Shown: in pieces, positions 8,892-16,521 of the stretch
Position numbering within the stretch: the first letter of the stretch is position 1
How the letters are laid out: the number at the start of each line of letters is the position of its first letter
NCBI RefSeq assembly: GCF_013375555.1
Contig: NZ_JABXWB010000005.1
Span: 434,001-498,000, forward strand
DNA: 64,000 bases
DNA from: Sphingobium sp. EM0848
GTDB lineage: Bacteria; Pseudomonadota; Alphaproteobacteria; Sphingomonadales; Sphingomonadaceae
Direction: 5' to 3'
Position numbers and translations under genes: made by a program
Notes under the pieces: model-generated
The model's database searches: none
Told to the model about the DNA's origin: nothing
Seen by the model: the letters and a program-made list of their open reading frames with translations, nothing else

Positions 8892-9614
8892 TCAGCGCAG
8901 CAGATAGCCGCCGTCGATGACGATCGCCTGGCCCACAATATAGGCCGTCTCTGGCGACGCGAGGAACAGCACTGTCGCCGCAACCTCCTCCGGCCGGCCC
9001 ACCCGGCGGGCGGGAATCTGACGGAGGAAATCGGCCGACAGCGCATCCTCGGTGCGGGCCCAGTCGATAATCTGCGTATCAACGAACCCCGGCGCGACGG
9101 CGTTCACACGGATGCCATCCCTCAGCCATTTATCCGCAATCGACTTGGAAAAGCCGAGCAGCCCCCATTTGCTCGCCGTATAGGCAGGCTGGTCGCGCAG
9201 GGCGATGAAGCTGCCCACCGAGGCGACATTGATGATGACGCCCTTGGCCGCCGCAAGCCGGTCGCGGAAGCGGTAGCAGAGGTCGACCGGCGCGTTCTGG
9301 TTGATCTCTATGACCTCGCAATAGCCGTCATAGTCATATTCGTTCTCGCCCGCTGACCCTGCATTGTTGACAAGGATATCGATCCGGTCGAACGCATCGG
9401 ACAGCGCCGCCCGCTCCGCCGTATCCTGCATGCGCACACGATGGTAGCGAAAGGCGCTGAGATCACCCGGATAGTCCGAAGGCGCCGCACGGGTTCCCGT
9501 GATATGCACTTGCGCGCCCGCATCGGCAAAGGCCTGCGCCGTGGCAAGGCCGATGCCCTGCGTGCCGCCCGTCACCAGCACGGTCTTGCCGGAAAAATCG
9601 AACTTTACGCTCAT
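8892..9614 (-). CDS. Short-chain dehydrogenase/reductase
   Basis: A 240-residue classical SDR using NAD(P). Visible are the nucleotide loop Thr-Gly-Gly-Thr-Gln-Gly-Ile-Gly, Asn-Asn-Ala-Gly, a catalytic Ser in 'NVASVGS', and Tyr-Thr-Ala-Ser-Lys 13 residues later, with C-terminal 'GQAIVIDGGYLL'. It probably oxidises a hydroxyl or reduces a ketone on the substrate skeleton or acyl-CoA chain. Its ATG overlaps the TGA of the kinase-like gene upstream (ATGA). I chose 9614 because the classical N-terminus ('KFDFSGKTVLVTGG') begins there. Confidence 0.9.
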   Translation of the reverse strand: MSVKFDFSGKTVLVTGGTQGIGLATAQAFADAGAQVHITGTRAAPSDYPGDLSAFRYHRVRMQDTAERAALSDAFDRIDILVNNAGSAGENEYDYDGYCEVIEINQNAPVDLCYRFRDRLAAAKGVIINVASVGSFIALRDQPAYTASKWGLLGFSKSIADKWLRDGIRVNAVAPGFVDTQIIDWARTEDALSADFLRQIPARRVGRPEEVAATVLFLASPETAYIVGQAIVIDGGYLLR

Positions 9615-10660
9615 CGTCCCTCCTCCGCGATGCGCCGGGCGATGGCGGCAAGGATATCCATATTCTTGACCATCTCCGCCGCCTCGGCCGAAGAGGCGGT
9701 GCCGCGCAGCATCCGGCCCTTGATGCCGTGGATGATCGCAGCGAGCCGGAACAGGTTGAAGATGATGTAAACGTCGAGATGGGCGATGCTCTCGCGCCCC
9801 GTGCGTCGGCAATAGGCCGCCACATAATCCTCTTCGCTCGGCATCCCCAGCGCCTTCAGGTCGCGGTCGGCCAAGCCCCATTTGATGACCGAGGGAACGC
9901 GATACATCATGCAATTATAGGTGAAATCGACCACCGGATGGCCCAGCGTCGACAGTTCCCAGTCCAGCACGGCGATGACGCGCGGCTCGGTCGGGTGGAA
10001 GATCATATTGTCGATGCGATAGTCGCCATGGACGACGCTGATCGCCTCATCATCAGGCGCATGGGCAGGAAGCCATTCCACCAGAAAATCGAGGTCCGCC
10101 GTCGGCCCGGCCAGCTCATCCTCGCGATATTGCCGCGACCAGCGCTCGATCTGCCGCTGGAGATAGCGGCCCGGCCGGCCATAATCGCCAAGGCCGATCG
10201 CTTCCGGATCGAAATTGTGGAGCTGCGCCAAGGTCGCGCCCATGGCATCCTGATGCGCGCCGCGCTGACCATCGGGCACGCCGGGGAAATCGCCCTCCCA
10301 GAAAATACGCCCCGCCACCATGTCCATGACATAGAACCAGCTACCAATCACGCTGTCGTCGGTGCAAAGCGCATGGACACGCGGCACCGGAAAGCCCTGC
10401 TGCCCCAGCGCCTGCATCACCCGCGCTTCACGGTCGACGGCATGCGCGCCCTTCAGCAATTGCCCCGCGGGCTTGCGCCGCATGACATATTGGCCGCTCG
10501 GCGCGGTCAGCTTGAAGGTCGGGTTGGACTGGCCGCCGCTGAACTGCTCAACGGTGAGCGGGCCGCGAAAACCCGCAACATTCGCCTCCATCCAACGCTC
10601 CAGCGCCGCCACTTCAAAGCGGGCGTTGGCGCGGACTTCTATGGTCTCGGGGCCGCTCAT
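9611..10660 (-). CDS. Phosphotransferase-family protein (acyl-CoA-dehydrogenase-associated APH type)
   Basis: A 349-residue protein-kinase-like phosphotransferase. Motifs are 'QFSGGQSNPTFKL' (nucleotide loop), 'YVMRRKPAG' (Lys), the catalytic His-Gly-Asp-Tyr-Arg-x-Asp-Asn at about residue 210, and 'VLDWELSTLGHPVVD'. This subfamily is the one fused to, or adjacent to, ACAD10/11-type acyl-CoA dehydrogenases, where human ACAD10/11 are reported to phosphorylate 4-hydroxyacyl-CoAs before dehydration. That makes 4-hydroxyacyl-CoA (or another hydroxyacyl-CoA) the best guess for the substrate here. The ATG at 10660 overlaps the stop of the upstream crotonase, giving tight coupling. Confidence 0.86.
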   Translation of the reverse strand: MSGPETIEVRANARFEVAALERWMEANVAGFRGPLTVEQFSGGQSNPTFKLTAPSGQYVMRRKPAGQLLKGAHAVDREARVMQALGQQGFPVPRVHALCTDDSVIGSWFYVMDMVAGRIFWEGDFPGVPDGQRGAHQDAMGATLAQLHNFDPEAIGLGDYGRPGRYLQRQIERWSRQYREDELAGPTADLDFLVEWLPAHAPDDEAISVVHGDYRIDNMIFHPTEPRVIAVLDWELSTLGHPVVDFTYNCMMYRVPSVIKWGLADRDLKALGMPSEEDYVAAYCRRTGRESIAHLDVYIIFNLFRLAAIIHGIKGRMLRGTASSAEAAEMVKNMDILAAIARRIAEEGR

Positions 10661-11457
10661 GCCTGCCCTCCCCGAACAAGCTCGCTGGCATAGGCGGGTC
10701 GACGCTTCTCGAAAAAGGCCGCAACGCCCTCCGCGAAATCGGGCGTTCCCGAACAGATCACCTGATTGCGATCTTCCATGGCGATGGCATGCTCCAGGCT
10801 CGGCGCATCGATCGCCATGCGCAGACACTCCTTGGTAAGCCGCAAACCCAAGGGCGAGGTTGTCAGCATGGAATCGATGATCGGCTCGGCCGCCGCCTCA
10901 AGCGCGTCATCCGCCACGACGCGGCTCACGAGGCCCAGTTGCAACGCCCGGTCGGCCTGAATGAAATCGCCGGTCATCATCAGTTCAGCGGCGACGCTGG
11001 CGCCCACCAGCCGGGGCAGGAAATAGGAAACGCCAATGTCGCAGGCCGACAGGCCCAGCCGAATGAAGGCCGCATTCATCCGCGCACTTTCCCCGGCGAT
11101 GCGGATGTCCGAGGCCAGCGCCATGGCGAAACCTCCCCCGCAAGCCGGGCCATGGACCAGACTGATGATCGCCTGCGGGCAATAGCGCATCTTCATGACG
11201 ATCTCGGCGATCCGGCGCTGCAAGGCGAAGCGCTCGTCCACGCTGGGCGTGTCCTCGGCGCCGATGTCGAGGTCCAGCCCCGCGCAAAAGGCGCGCCCTG
11301 CACCGCGCAGCACAACGATGCGGGTGTCCTTATTCTGCGGCAGATCGCTGAAATAGCCATGCAGCGCATCGATCAGTTCGCGGTTCAGCGCATTCAATCG
11401 GTCGGGCCGGTCCAGCGTCACCCAGTCGACCGTCCCGCGCTTTTCGATCCTGATCAT
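10657..11457 (-). CDS. Enoyl-CoA hydratase/isomerase (crotonase)
   Basis: A 266-residue crotonase-fold protein. It shows the N-terminal 'VTLDRPDRLNAL', the CoA-site loop 'RAFCAGLDL', and the oxyanion loop 'GPACGGGFAMALASD'. The Glu positions of classical hydratases are not conserved ('FIRLGLSACDIGVSYFLPR' replaces the E..G..P..G pattern), as in many 2,3-dehydratase/isomerase variants. The reaction could therefore be hydration, isomerisation or hydrolysis. Its ATG overlaps the stop of the DECR-like SDR upstream. It lies between genes of beta-oxidation of unsaturated acyl-CoAs. Confidence 0.86.
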   Translation of the reverse strand: MIRIEKRGTVDWVTLDRPDRLNALNRELIDALHGYFSDLPQNKDTRIVVLRGAGRAFCAGLDLDIGAEDTPSVDERFALQRRIAEIVMKMRYCPQAIISLVHGPACGGGFAMALASDIRIAGESARMNAAFIRLGLSACDIGVSYFLPRLVGASVAAELMMTGDFIQADRALQLGLVSRVVADDALEAAAEPIIDSMLTTSPLGLRLTKECLRMAIDAPSLEHAIAMEDRNQVICSGTPDFAEGVAAFFEKRRPAYASELVRGGQA

Positions 11458-12266
11458 TTCTGCCTCTCCGGCACGGTCAGCGCATCGGCCGAGGCATCGC
11501 CCAGCAACAGCCCGCCATCCACCTCCAGCACGACGCCGGTGATATAACGCGCATTGTCGCTCGCCAGGAACAGCGCCGCATCGGCAATGTCCCGCTTGGC
11601 GCCATAGTCGCGCAGCGGCAAGCGCCGCTTGATCGCGTTGGTGGCTTCGTCCGTGGGCGCAAGGCGGGCCATGCCCTCGGTATCACCGATCGGGCCGGGC
11701 GCGATCGCATTGACGCGGATGCCCGCCGGACCCCATTCCATCGCCAGCGTCTCGGTGAGGTTGTTGATCCCCGCCTTGGCCGCGCTGGCATGGGCCTGGA
11801 ACATGATCGGGCGCTTGGCCTGACCCGCCGTGATCGAAATCAGGCAGGCGCCGGGCTTGCGCAGATGGTCAAAAGACCCACGCAGCACATTGAAGGTACC
11901 GAGTAGATCGATCTCGACCACCGTGCGGAACGCGTTGGCGGAAAGACCCACGGCGGGCGAGAGAAAATTGCCCGCCGCGCCGGAGATCACGACGTCGATC
12001 GGCCCCCAGCGTTCAACCGTCGCCGCATAGGCCCGCGTCACCGCATCATAATCGCGCACATCCGCCGCCAGACCGATGCAGTCCGCTCCGGTCGCCCGGA
12101 CCTCTTCCGCCGCCGCCGCGATACGCTCCTCGCTGCGGCTGATCAGCGCGACATTGGCGCCCATCTCTCCGAAGCGATGGGCAATGCCCAGATTGATGCC
12201 GGAGGAGCCTCCAGCCACGAACACCGTGCGTCCCTTGAACGCGCCTTCGCGAAACAGGTCCATCAC
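11454..12266 (-). CDS. 2,4-dienoyl-CoA reductase-like SDR (DECR2 type)
   Basis: A 270-residue SDR whose motifs match mitochondrial/peroxisomal 2,4-dienoyl-CoA reductases rather than classical SDRs. It has 'SGAAGNFLSPA' in place of NNAG, 'HASAAKAGI' in place of YxxxK, and 'EWGPAGIRVNAIAPGPI' followed by 'TEGMARL'. The classical Tyr is absent, as in DECR2, so this is a family trait rather than decay. The role would be NADPH reduction of a conjugated dienoyl-CoA during degradation of an unsaturated chain or ring. RBS is AGGGGAAG. It is 9 nt from the upstream crotonase gene. Confidence 0.88.
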   Translation of the reverse strand: MMDLFREGAFKGRTVFVAGGSSGINLGIAHRFGEMGANVALISRSEERIAAAAEEVRATGADCIGLAADVRDYDAVTRAYAATVERWGPIDVVISGAAGNFLSPAVGLSANAFRTVVEIDLLGTFNVLRGSFDHLRKPGACLISITAGQAKRPIMFQAHASAAKAGINNLTETLAMEWGPAGIRVNAIAPGPIGDTEGMARLAPTDEATNAIKRRLPLRDYGAKRDIADAALFLASDNARYITGVVLEVDGGLLLGDASADALTVPERQK

Positions 12267-12275
12267 TCTTCCCCT

Positions 12276-13154
12276 TCAGTTATAGGCCGGTTCTTCCCAC
12301 CACGGGAAATAATCGGGCATGTCCGACGACACTCTGTCCGGGAAGCGCGCCGGGCGCTTTTCGAGGAAGGCGGTCACGCCCTCCGCCACATCGCCGCTGC
12401 GGCCACGCGAGAGGATGCCTCGGCTGTCGATCCTGTGCGCCTCCATCGGGTGGCTCATGCCAAGGCCACGCCAGACCATCTGGCGGATCAACGCGACGGA
12501 GACGGGTGCGGTATTGTCGGCAATCTCCCGCGCCAAAGCGCGCGCGGCCGGCAACAGATCCTCGGGCGCATGCAGCGAGCGGACCAACCCGCCCGCCTTG
12601 GCTTCCGCCGCGTCGAACACCCGTCCGGTCGCGCACCATTCCATCGCCTGCGACACGCCGACGACGCGCGGCAGGAACCAGGCCGAAGCCGCCTCATTGA
12701 CGATACCGCGCCGTGCAAAGACGAAGCCCATGCGCGCATTGTCGCTGGCGAGGCGGATATCCATGGGCAGCGTCATGGTCGCGCCAATGCCGACCGCCGG
12801 GCCATTGATCGCGGCAATCACCGGCTTCAGGCACTGAAAGATGCGCAGGGTCACACGCCCGCCGCCATCGCGCGCCGCATCGACCGAATAGTTGAGCGAG
12901 CCGTCCGCCCGGACCACATCCCCCTCGAACACAAAGGCATTGGTGCCTTCCGAGAGATCGGCCCCGGCACAGAAAGCGCGCCCTTCGCCGGTAAAGATCA
13001 CCGCGCGTACCGCATCGTCGGCATCGACCCGGTCGAGCGCGTCGATAACTTCGGCCATCATCTTTTCGGTAAAGGCGTTGAGCTTTTCGGGCCGATGCAG
13101 GGTGATCGTGGCGACCCCATCCTCGACTTCATAGCGGATGGTTTCATAGCTCAT
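12276..13154 (-). CDS. Enoyl-CoA hydratase/isomerase (crotonase)
   Basis: A 292-residue crotonase. It shows 'ATITLHRPEKLNAF', the loop 'RAFCAGADLSEGTNAF', the oxyanion 'NGPAVGIGATMTLPMD', and the active-site helix 'MGFVFARRGIVNEAASAWFLPRVVG', in which one of the two expected Glu residues is present. Proteins of this type occur in many acyl-CoA degradation operons. AGGAGAG precedes the ATG. It heads the run of seven tightly packed minus-strand genes down to 7515; a 64-nt gap separates it from the acyl-CoA dehydrogenase at 13219, and it is probably transcribed from the promoter above 16465. Confidence 0.87.
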   Translation of the reverse strand: MSYETIRYEVEDGVATITLHRPEKLNAFTEKMMAEVIDALDRVDADDAVRAVIFTGEGRAFCAGADLSEGTNAFVFEGDVVRADGSLNYSVDAARDGGGRVTLRIFQCLKPVIAAINGPAVGIGATMTLPMDIRLASDNARMGFVFARRGIVNEAASAWFLPRVVGVSQAMEWCATGRVFDAAEAKAGGLVRSLHAPEDLLPAARALAREIADNTAPVSVALIRQMVWRGLGMSHPMEAHRIDSRGILSRGRSGDVAEGVTAFLEKRPARFPDRVSSDMPDYFPWWEEPAYN

Positions 13155-13218
13155 GGCTTTACTCTCCTGTCCTGCGTGCCGGCGCGAAGGCCAGCCACCT
13201 ATTCTGACCTGCCGCCGC

Positions 13219-14385
13219 TCAATCCTCCAGCGTTCGGGCGATCAGCAGCTTCATGATTTCGGTCGTGCCGCCATAGATACGCTTCACACGCACATCCTTG
13301 TAGAGCTGGGCGATCGGATATTCGTTCATATAGCCATAGCCGCCGAAAAATTGCTGGCAGCGGTCGACGATCGACTGGGCGCGCTCAGACGTCCAATATT
13401 TCGCCATGCTCGCCGTCGCGGCGTCCAGTTGCCCGGCCAGATATTTCTCCATGCAATCATCGACGAACAGCCGCGCGACCACCGCCTCGGTCTTGCAATC
13501 GGCCAGCGTGAACTGGGTGTTCTGGAAATCCAGCACCCGCTTGCCGAAAGCCTTGCGCTCGCGGACATAGTCAAGCGTGCAATCGAGCGCCTTCTCGATG
13601 ATCGCCATGCATTCGACCGCGATGATGAGGCGCTCTTTGGGCAACTCCTTCATCAGCTGGACCATGCCCTTGCCCTCGACCCCGCCGAGCAGATTGTCGG
13701 CAGGCACCTGGACATCGTCGAAATAGAGTTCGGACGTATCGCCCATCTCCAGCCCGACCTTGTCGAGATTGCGCCCGCGCGAGAAGCCCGGTGCGTCCTC
13801 TGTCTCCACCACCAGCAGCGAGATGCCCTTGCTGCCGGCATGGGGATCCGTCTTGGCGACGACGATGATCAGATTGGCGTGCTGACCATTGGTGATGAAG
13901 GTCTTCTGCCCGTTGATCGCATAGCCGTTGCCGCTCGCCGTCGCCGTGGTGCGAATGCCCTGAAGGTCAGAGCCAGTGCCCGGCTCGGTCATGGCGATGG
14001 CGGTCACATAACGGCCGGAGACGATGCCCGGCAGCCAGCGCTGCTTCTGCTCTTGCGTGCCATAATGCTGGATATAGCCGCCGCAGATTGCATTGTGCAG
14101 CGGCACGCCCCAGCCTTCGGCGCCGAGCAGGCCAAGGCGGCGGATCAGCACCGCCTCATGGCGGAAATCGCCGCCCGCACCATCATATTCCGGCGCGATC
14201 GACAGGCCGAGCAGGCCCGCCTGCGCCATTTCATCCCAGGCCGCGCGTTCGACAATGCCATCCTCACGCCACTGCTGGAGCCGCTCGGGCGGCACCTTGT
14301 CGGCAAGGAAGCGCGAAACCGACTCGTCGAACATGACGAGTTCCTCGTCCATCCAACGGGACGGCGTGTCGAACAGCCCGGCCAT
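13219..14385 (-). CDS. Acyl-CoA dehydrogenase, LCAD/IVD-like
   Basis: A 388-residue FAD enzyme that introduces an alpha,beta double bond into an acyl-CoA. It has the flavin loop 'AMTEPGTGSDLQGIRTTA', 'YAINGQKTFITNG', and the C-terminal 'RIYGGTTEIMKLLIAR'. Gly stands where MCAD has its catalytic Glu, while 'KERLIIAVE' carries a Glu where LCAD and isovaleryl-CoA dehydrogenase place theirs. This points to long-chain or branched substrates. It closely resembles the enzyme at 34530. The gene ends 3 nt after the SDR at 14389 begins its coding end, in one operon with HSD10-like SDR and thiolase. Confidence 0.92.
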   Translation of the reverse strand: MAGLFDTPSRWMDEELVMFDESVSRFLADKVPPERLQQWREDGIVERAAWDEMAQAGLLGLSIAPEYDGAGGDFRHEAVLIRRLGLLGAEGWGVPLHNAICGGYIQHYGTQEQKQRWLPGIVSGRYVTAIAMTEPGTGSDLQGIRTTATASGNGYAINGQKTFITNGQHANLIIVVAKTDPHAGSKGISLLVVETEDAPGFSRGRNLDKVGLEMGDTSELYFDDVQVPADNLLGGVEGKGMVQLMKELPKERLIIAVECMAIIEKALDCTLDYVRERKAFGKRVLDFQNTQFTLADCKTEAVVARLFVDDCMEKYLAGQLDAATASMAKYWTSERAQSIVDRCQQFFGGYGYMNEYPIAQLYKDVRVKRIYGGTTEIMKLLIARTLED

Positions 14386-14388
14386 GGA

Positions 14389-15174
14389 TCAGCGCGGCGC
14401 CATCCGGATGCCGCCGTCCAGGCGCACATCCTCACCGTTGAAATAGCCATTTTCGATCATCATGAGCGCGAGCCTGGCATATTCGGCCGGATCGCCCAAG
14501 CGCTTGGGGAAGGGCACCGAAGCCGACAGGGCATCGACCACCTTCTGCCCGGCGCCCAGCATCAGCGGGGTCATGAAGATGCCCGGCAGGATGGTGTTGA
14601 CGCGGATGCCCTCGCCCATCAGGTCGCGCGCGACGGGCAGGGTCAGGCTGGTGACGCCGCCCTTGGACGCGGAATAGGCCGCCTGGCCCATCTGCCCATC
14701 CTCCGCCGCGACCGAGGCGGTCATGACGATGGCGCCACGATCATTGTCGCCTTCCAGCGTGTCGAGCGTCAGCATGCCGGCGGCCGACTGCGCCACGCAG
14801 CGGAAGGTGCCGACAAGGTTGATCTGGATGATCCTGTTGAAATCGGCGGCCTGGAAGAATTTGATCGAACCGTCTTCCTTGGAGCGGCTGGCGGTCTTGA
14901 TTGCATTGCCGGTGCCCGCGCAGCAGACCAGCACGCGCTCCTGTCCATGGGCGGCGCGTGCCTTCTCGAAGCCCGCCGCGACGCTGGCATCGTCCGTCAC
15001 ATCGACCTTGCAGAAAGTACCGCCGATTTCCGCGGCGACCGCCTCGCCCCGTTCCTCATTGAGGTCGAAGATCGCGACCTTGACCCCCTTGGCGGCCAGC
15101 GCACGCGCGGTCGCTTCGCCCAAGCCCGATGCCGCGCCGGTAATGACGGCGGCGGTGTTGCTATTCAGTTCCAT
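14389..15174 (-). CDS. 3-hydroxyacyl-CoA dehydrogenase type II (HSD17B10-like SDR)
   Basis: A 261-residue SDR. The nucleotide loop is Thr-Gly-Ala-Ala-Ser-Gly-Leu-Gly, the catalytic residues are Ser ('MTASVAAEDG') and Tyr-Ser-Ala-Ser-Lys, and the tail 'FPKRLGDPAEYA...NGYFNGEDVRLDGGIRM' is almost diagnostic of the HSD10 family. HSD10 enzymes oxidise 3-hydroxy- and 2-methyl-3-hydroxyacyl-CoA and some hydroxysteroids with NAD. The start at 15174 matches the family N-terminus; a longer frame upstream has no homology-like sequence. It sits between thiolase and acyl-CoA dehydrogenase, making a compact beta-oxidation set. Confidence 0.9.
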   Translation of the reverse strand: MELNSNTAAVITGAASGLGEATARALAAKGVKVAIFDLNEERGEAVAAEIGGTFCKVDVTDDASVAAGFEKARAAHGQERVLVCCAGTGNAIKTASRSKEDGSIKFFQAADFNRIIQINLVGTFRCVAQSAAGMLTLDTLEGDNDRGAIVMTASVAAEDGQMGQAAYSASKGGVTSLTLPVARDLMGEGIRVNTILPGIFMTPLMLGAGQKVVDALSASVPFPKRLGDPAEYARLALMMIENGYFNGEDVRLDGGIRMAPR

Positions 15175-15205
15175 GTTTTTTGCCCCTCCTGCGGGATTTT
15201 GAATC

Positions 15206-16465
15206 TCAGCCGTCGATGCGTTCGACGATAATCGCGGGCGCCATGCCGCCCGCCGCGCACATGGTGACAAGACCATAGCGACCGCCGGTGCGCTCCAGCT
15301 CATCGACCACCGTACCGATCAGGATCGCGCCGGTCGCACCGATGGGATGGCCGAGCGCAATCGAGCCGCCGTTCACATTGACCTTCGAGCGATCAAGCTC
15401 CAGATCGCGCATGAACTTCTCCGCCACCACGGCGAAGGCTTCGTTGATCTCCCAAAGGTCGATATCGTCCTTGGTCAGTCCCGCCTTGGCGAGCGCCTTC
15501 TTCGCGGCCGGGACCGGAGCATTCAGCATCAGCGTCGGATCGTCGCCGATATTGGCGGTCGCCACGATGCGGGCGCGGGCCTTCAACCCATGCTTTTCGG
15601 CATAGTCGCGCGAGGCGATCAGCACCGCCGCCGCACCGTCGACCACGCCCGAGCTGTTGCCGGCATGATGGACATGCTCGATCTGAAGGTCGGGATAGCG
15701 GCGGTTGATCTGCTTGCGGAAGGTCGACCCCTTATCGTCATAGGGATAATCGGCCAGCGCGGTGAAAGCGGGCTTCAATTGGGCCAGCCCCTCGGCCGTG
15801 GTTTCGGGGCGCGGATATTCGTCCTTGGCCAGGATCACATGGCCTTCATCATCCGTCACCGGGACGAGCGACTTGTCGAAACGGCCCTCGGATATGGCGA
15901 TGGCGGCCTTGCGCTGGCTTTCCAGACCCAGCGCGTCGAGCGTCTCGCGGCTGATGCCTTCCATCGTCGCGATCGCGTCGCCGCACACGCCCTGATGCGA
16001 TTGCGGATGCAGCGCGTCGAGATGGTCGTTCAGCGAACCCATCAGCGGCGGGGCCATGCCCGCGGCAGCCTCTTCCGCGCCGATGGTCGCGGTATAGCTC
16101 ATCATCTCGACGCCGCCCGCGACGACCAGATCTTCCATGCCGCTCATCACCTGCGCGGCGGCCAGGCTGACCGCCGAAATGCCACCACCGCAGAAGCGAT
16201 CAAGCGTCATGCCGCTCGCGGTGATGGCATAGCCCGCATCGAGCGCCGCCATGCGGCCGAGATCGCCGCCCTGCTTGCCGCGCTGCGCGGAGGTCGACCA
16301 GATGACGTCGTCCACATCGGCAGTGTTGAGACTGTTGCGCTCCGCAATGGCTTTGAGGACCGTGGCGGCCAGATGTTGCGGATGCAGATGGGCGAGCGCG
16401 CCCTTCCCGACCTTACCGATGCCGCGCGGCGTGCGGACTGCGTCGATGATGAGAGCTTCAGACAT
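15206..16465 (-). CDS. Acetyl-CoA C-acyltransferase (thiolase)
   Basis: A 419-residue degradative thiolase cleaving 3-ketoacyl-CoA. The nucleophile Cys is in '[12 protein letters not shown]', the His in '[14 protein letters not shown]', and the second Cys in '[11 protein letters not shown]'; the 'NEAFAVV' motif is also present. It has all catalytic residues, unlike the Cys-less thiolase-fold proteins at 36187 and 52573. RBS AGGAAGT precedes the ATG. It is the first gene of the minus-strand operon running to at least 13219, with the recurring operator motif 35 nt upstream. Confidence 0.93.
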   Translation of the reverse strand: MSEALIIDAVRTPRGIGKVGKGALAHLHPQHLAATVLKAIAERNSLNTADVDDVIWSTSAQRGKQGGDLGRMAALDAGYAITASGMTLDRFCGGGISAVSLAAAQVMSGMEDLVVAGGVEMMSYTATIGAEEAAAGMAPPLMGSLNDHLDALHPQSHQGVCGDAIATMEGISRETLDALGLESQRKAAIAISEGRFDKSLVPVTDDEGHVILAKDEYPRPETTAEGLAQLKPAFTALADYPYDDKGSTFRKQINRRYPDLQIEHVHHAGNSSGVVDGAAAVLIASRDYAEKHGLKARARIVATANIGDDPTLMLNAPVPAAKKALAKAGLTKDDIDLWEINEAFAVVAEKFMRDLELDRSKVNVNGGSIALGHPIGATGAILIGTVVDELERTGGRYGLVTMCAAGGMAPAIIVERIDG

Positions 16466-16499
16466 AGGACTTCCTGTTCAAGCGACTATGCCACTCGGG

Positions 16500-16520
16500 T
16501 TAACTGCTTACTTAATTAAC
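16500..16520. promoter_or_regulatory. Candidate cluster operator (TTAACTGCTTACTTAATTAAC)
   Basis: This AT-rich near-palindrome ends with a GTTAA-type arm at both sides (TTAAC...TTAAC, imperfect). It is 35 nt upstream of the thiolase start, in the 56-nt gap behind the CoA-transferase gene. It is a divergent member of the recurring motif. Confidence 0.42.
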
Positions 16521-16521
16521 G

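Noticed and set aside
11454..12266. SDR with missing catalytic Tyr taken as a decayed gene
   Set aside because: The change is the normal state of 2,4-dienoyl-CoA reductases, whose other motifs are all present.
13153..15231. Long plus-strand open frame (692 codons) across the HSD10-like and acyl-CoA dehydrogenase genes
   Set aside because: It is antisense to two well-supported genes and has the His/Arg/Asp-rich composition typical of frames opposite high-GC genes.
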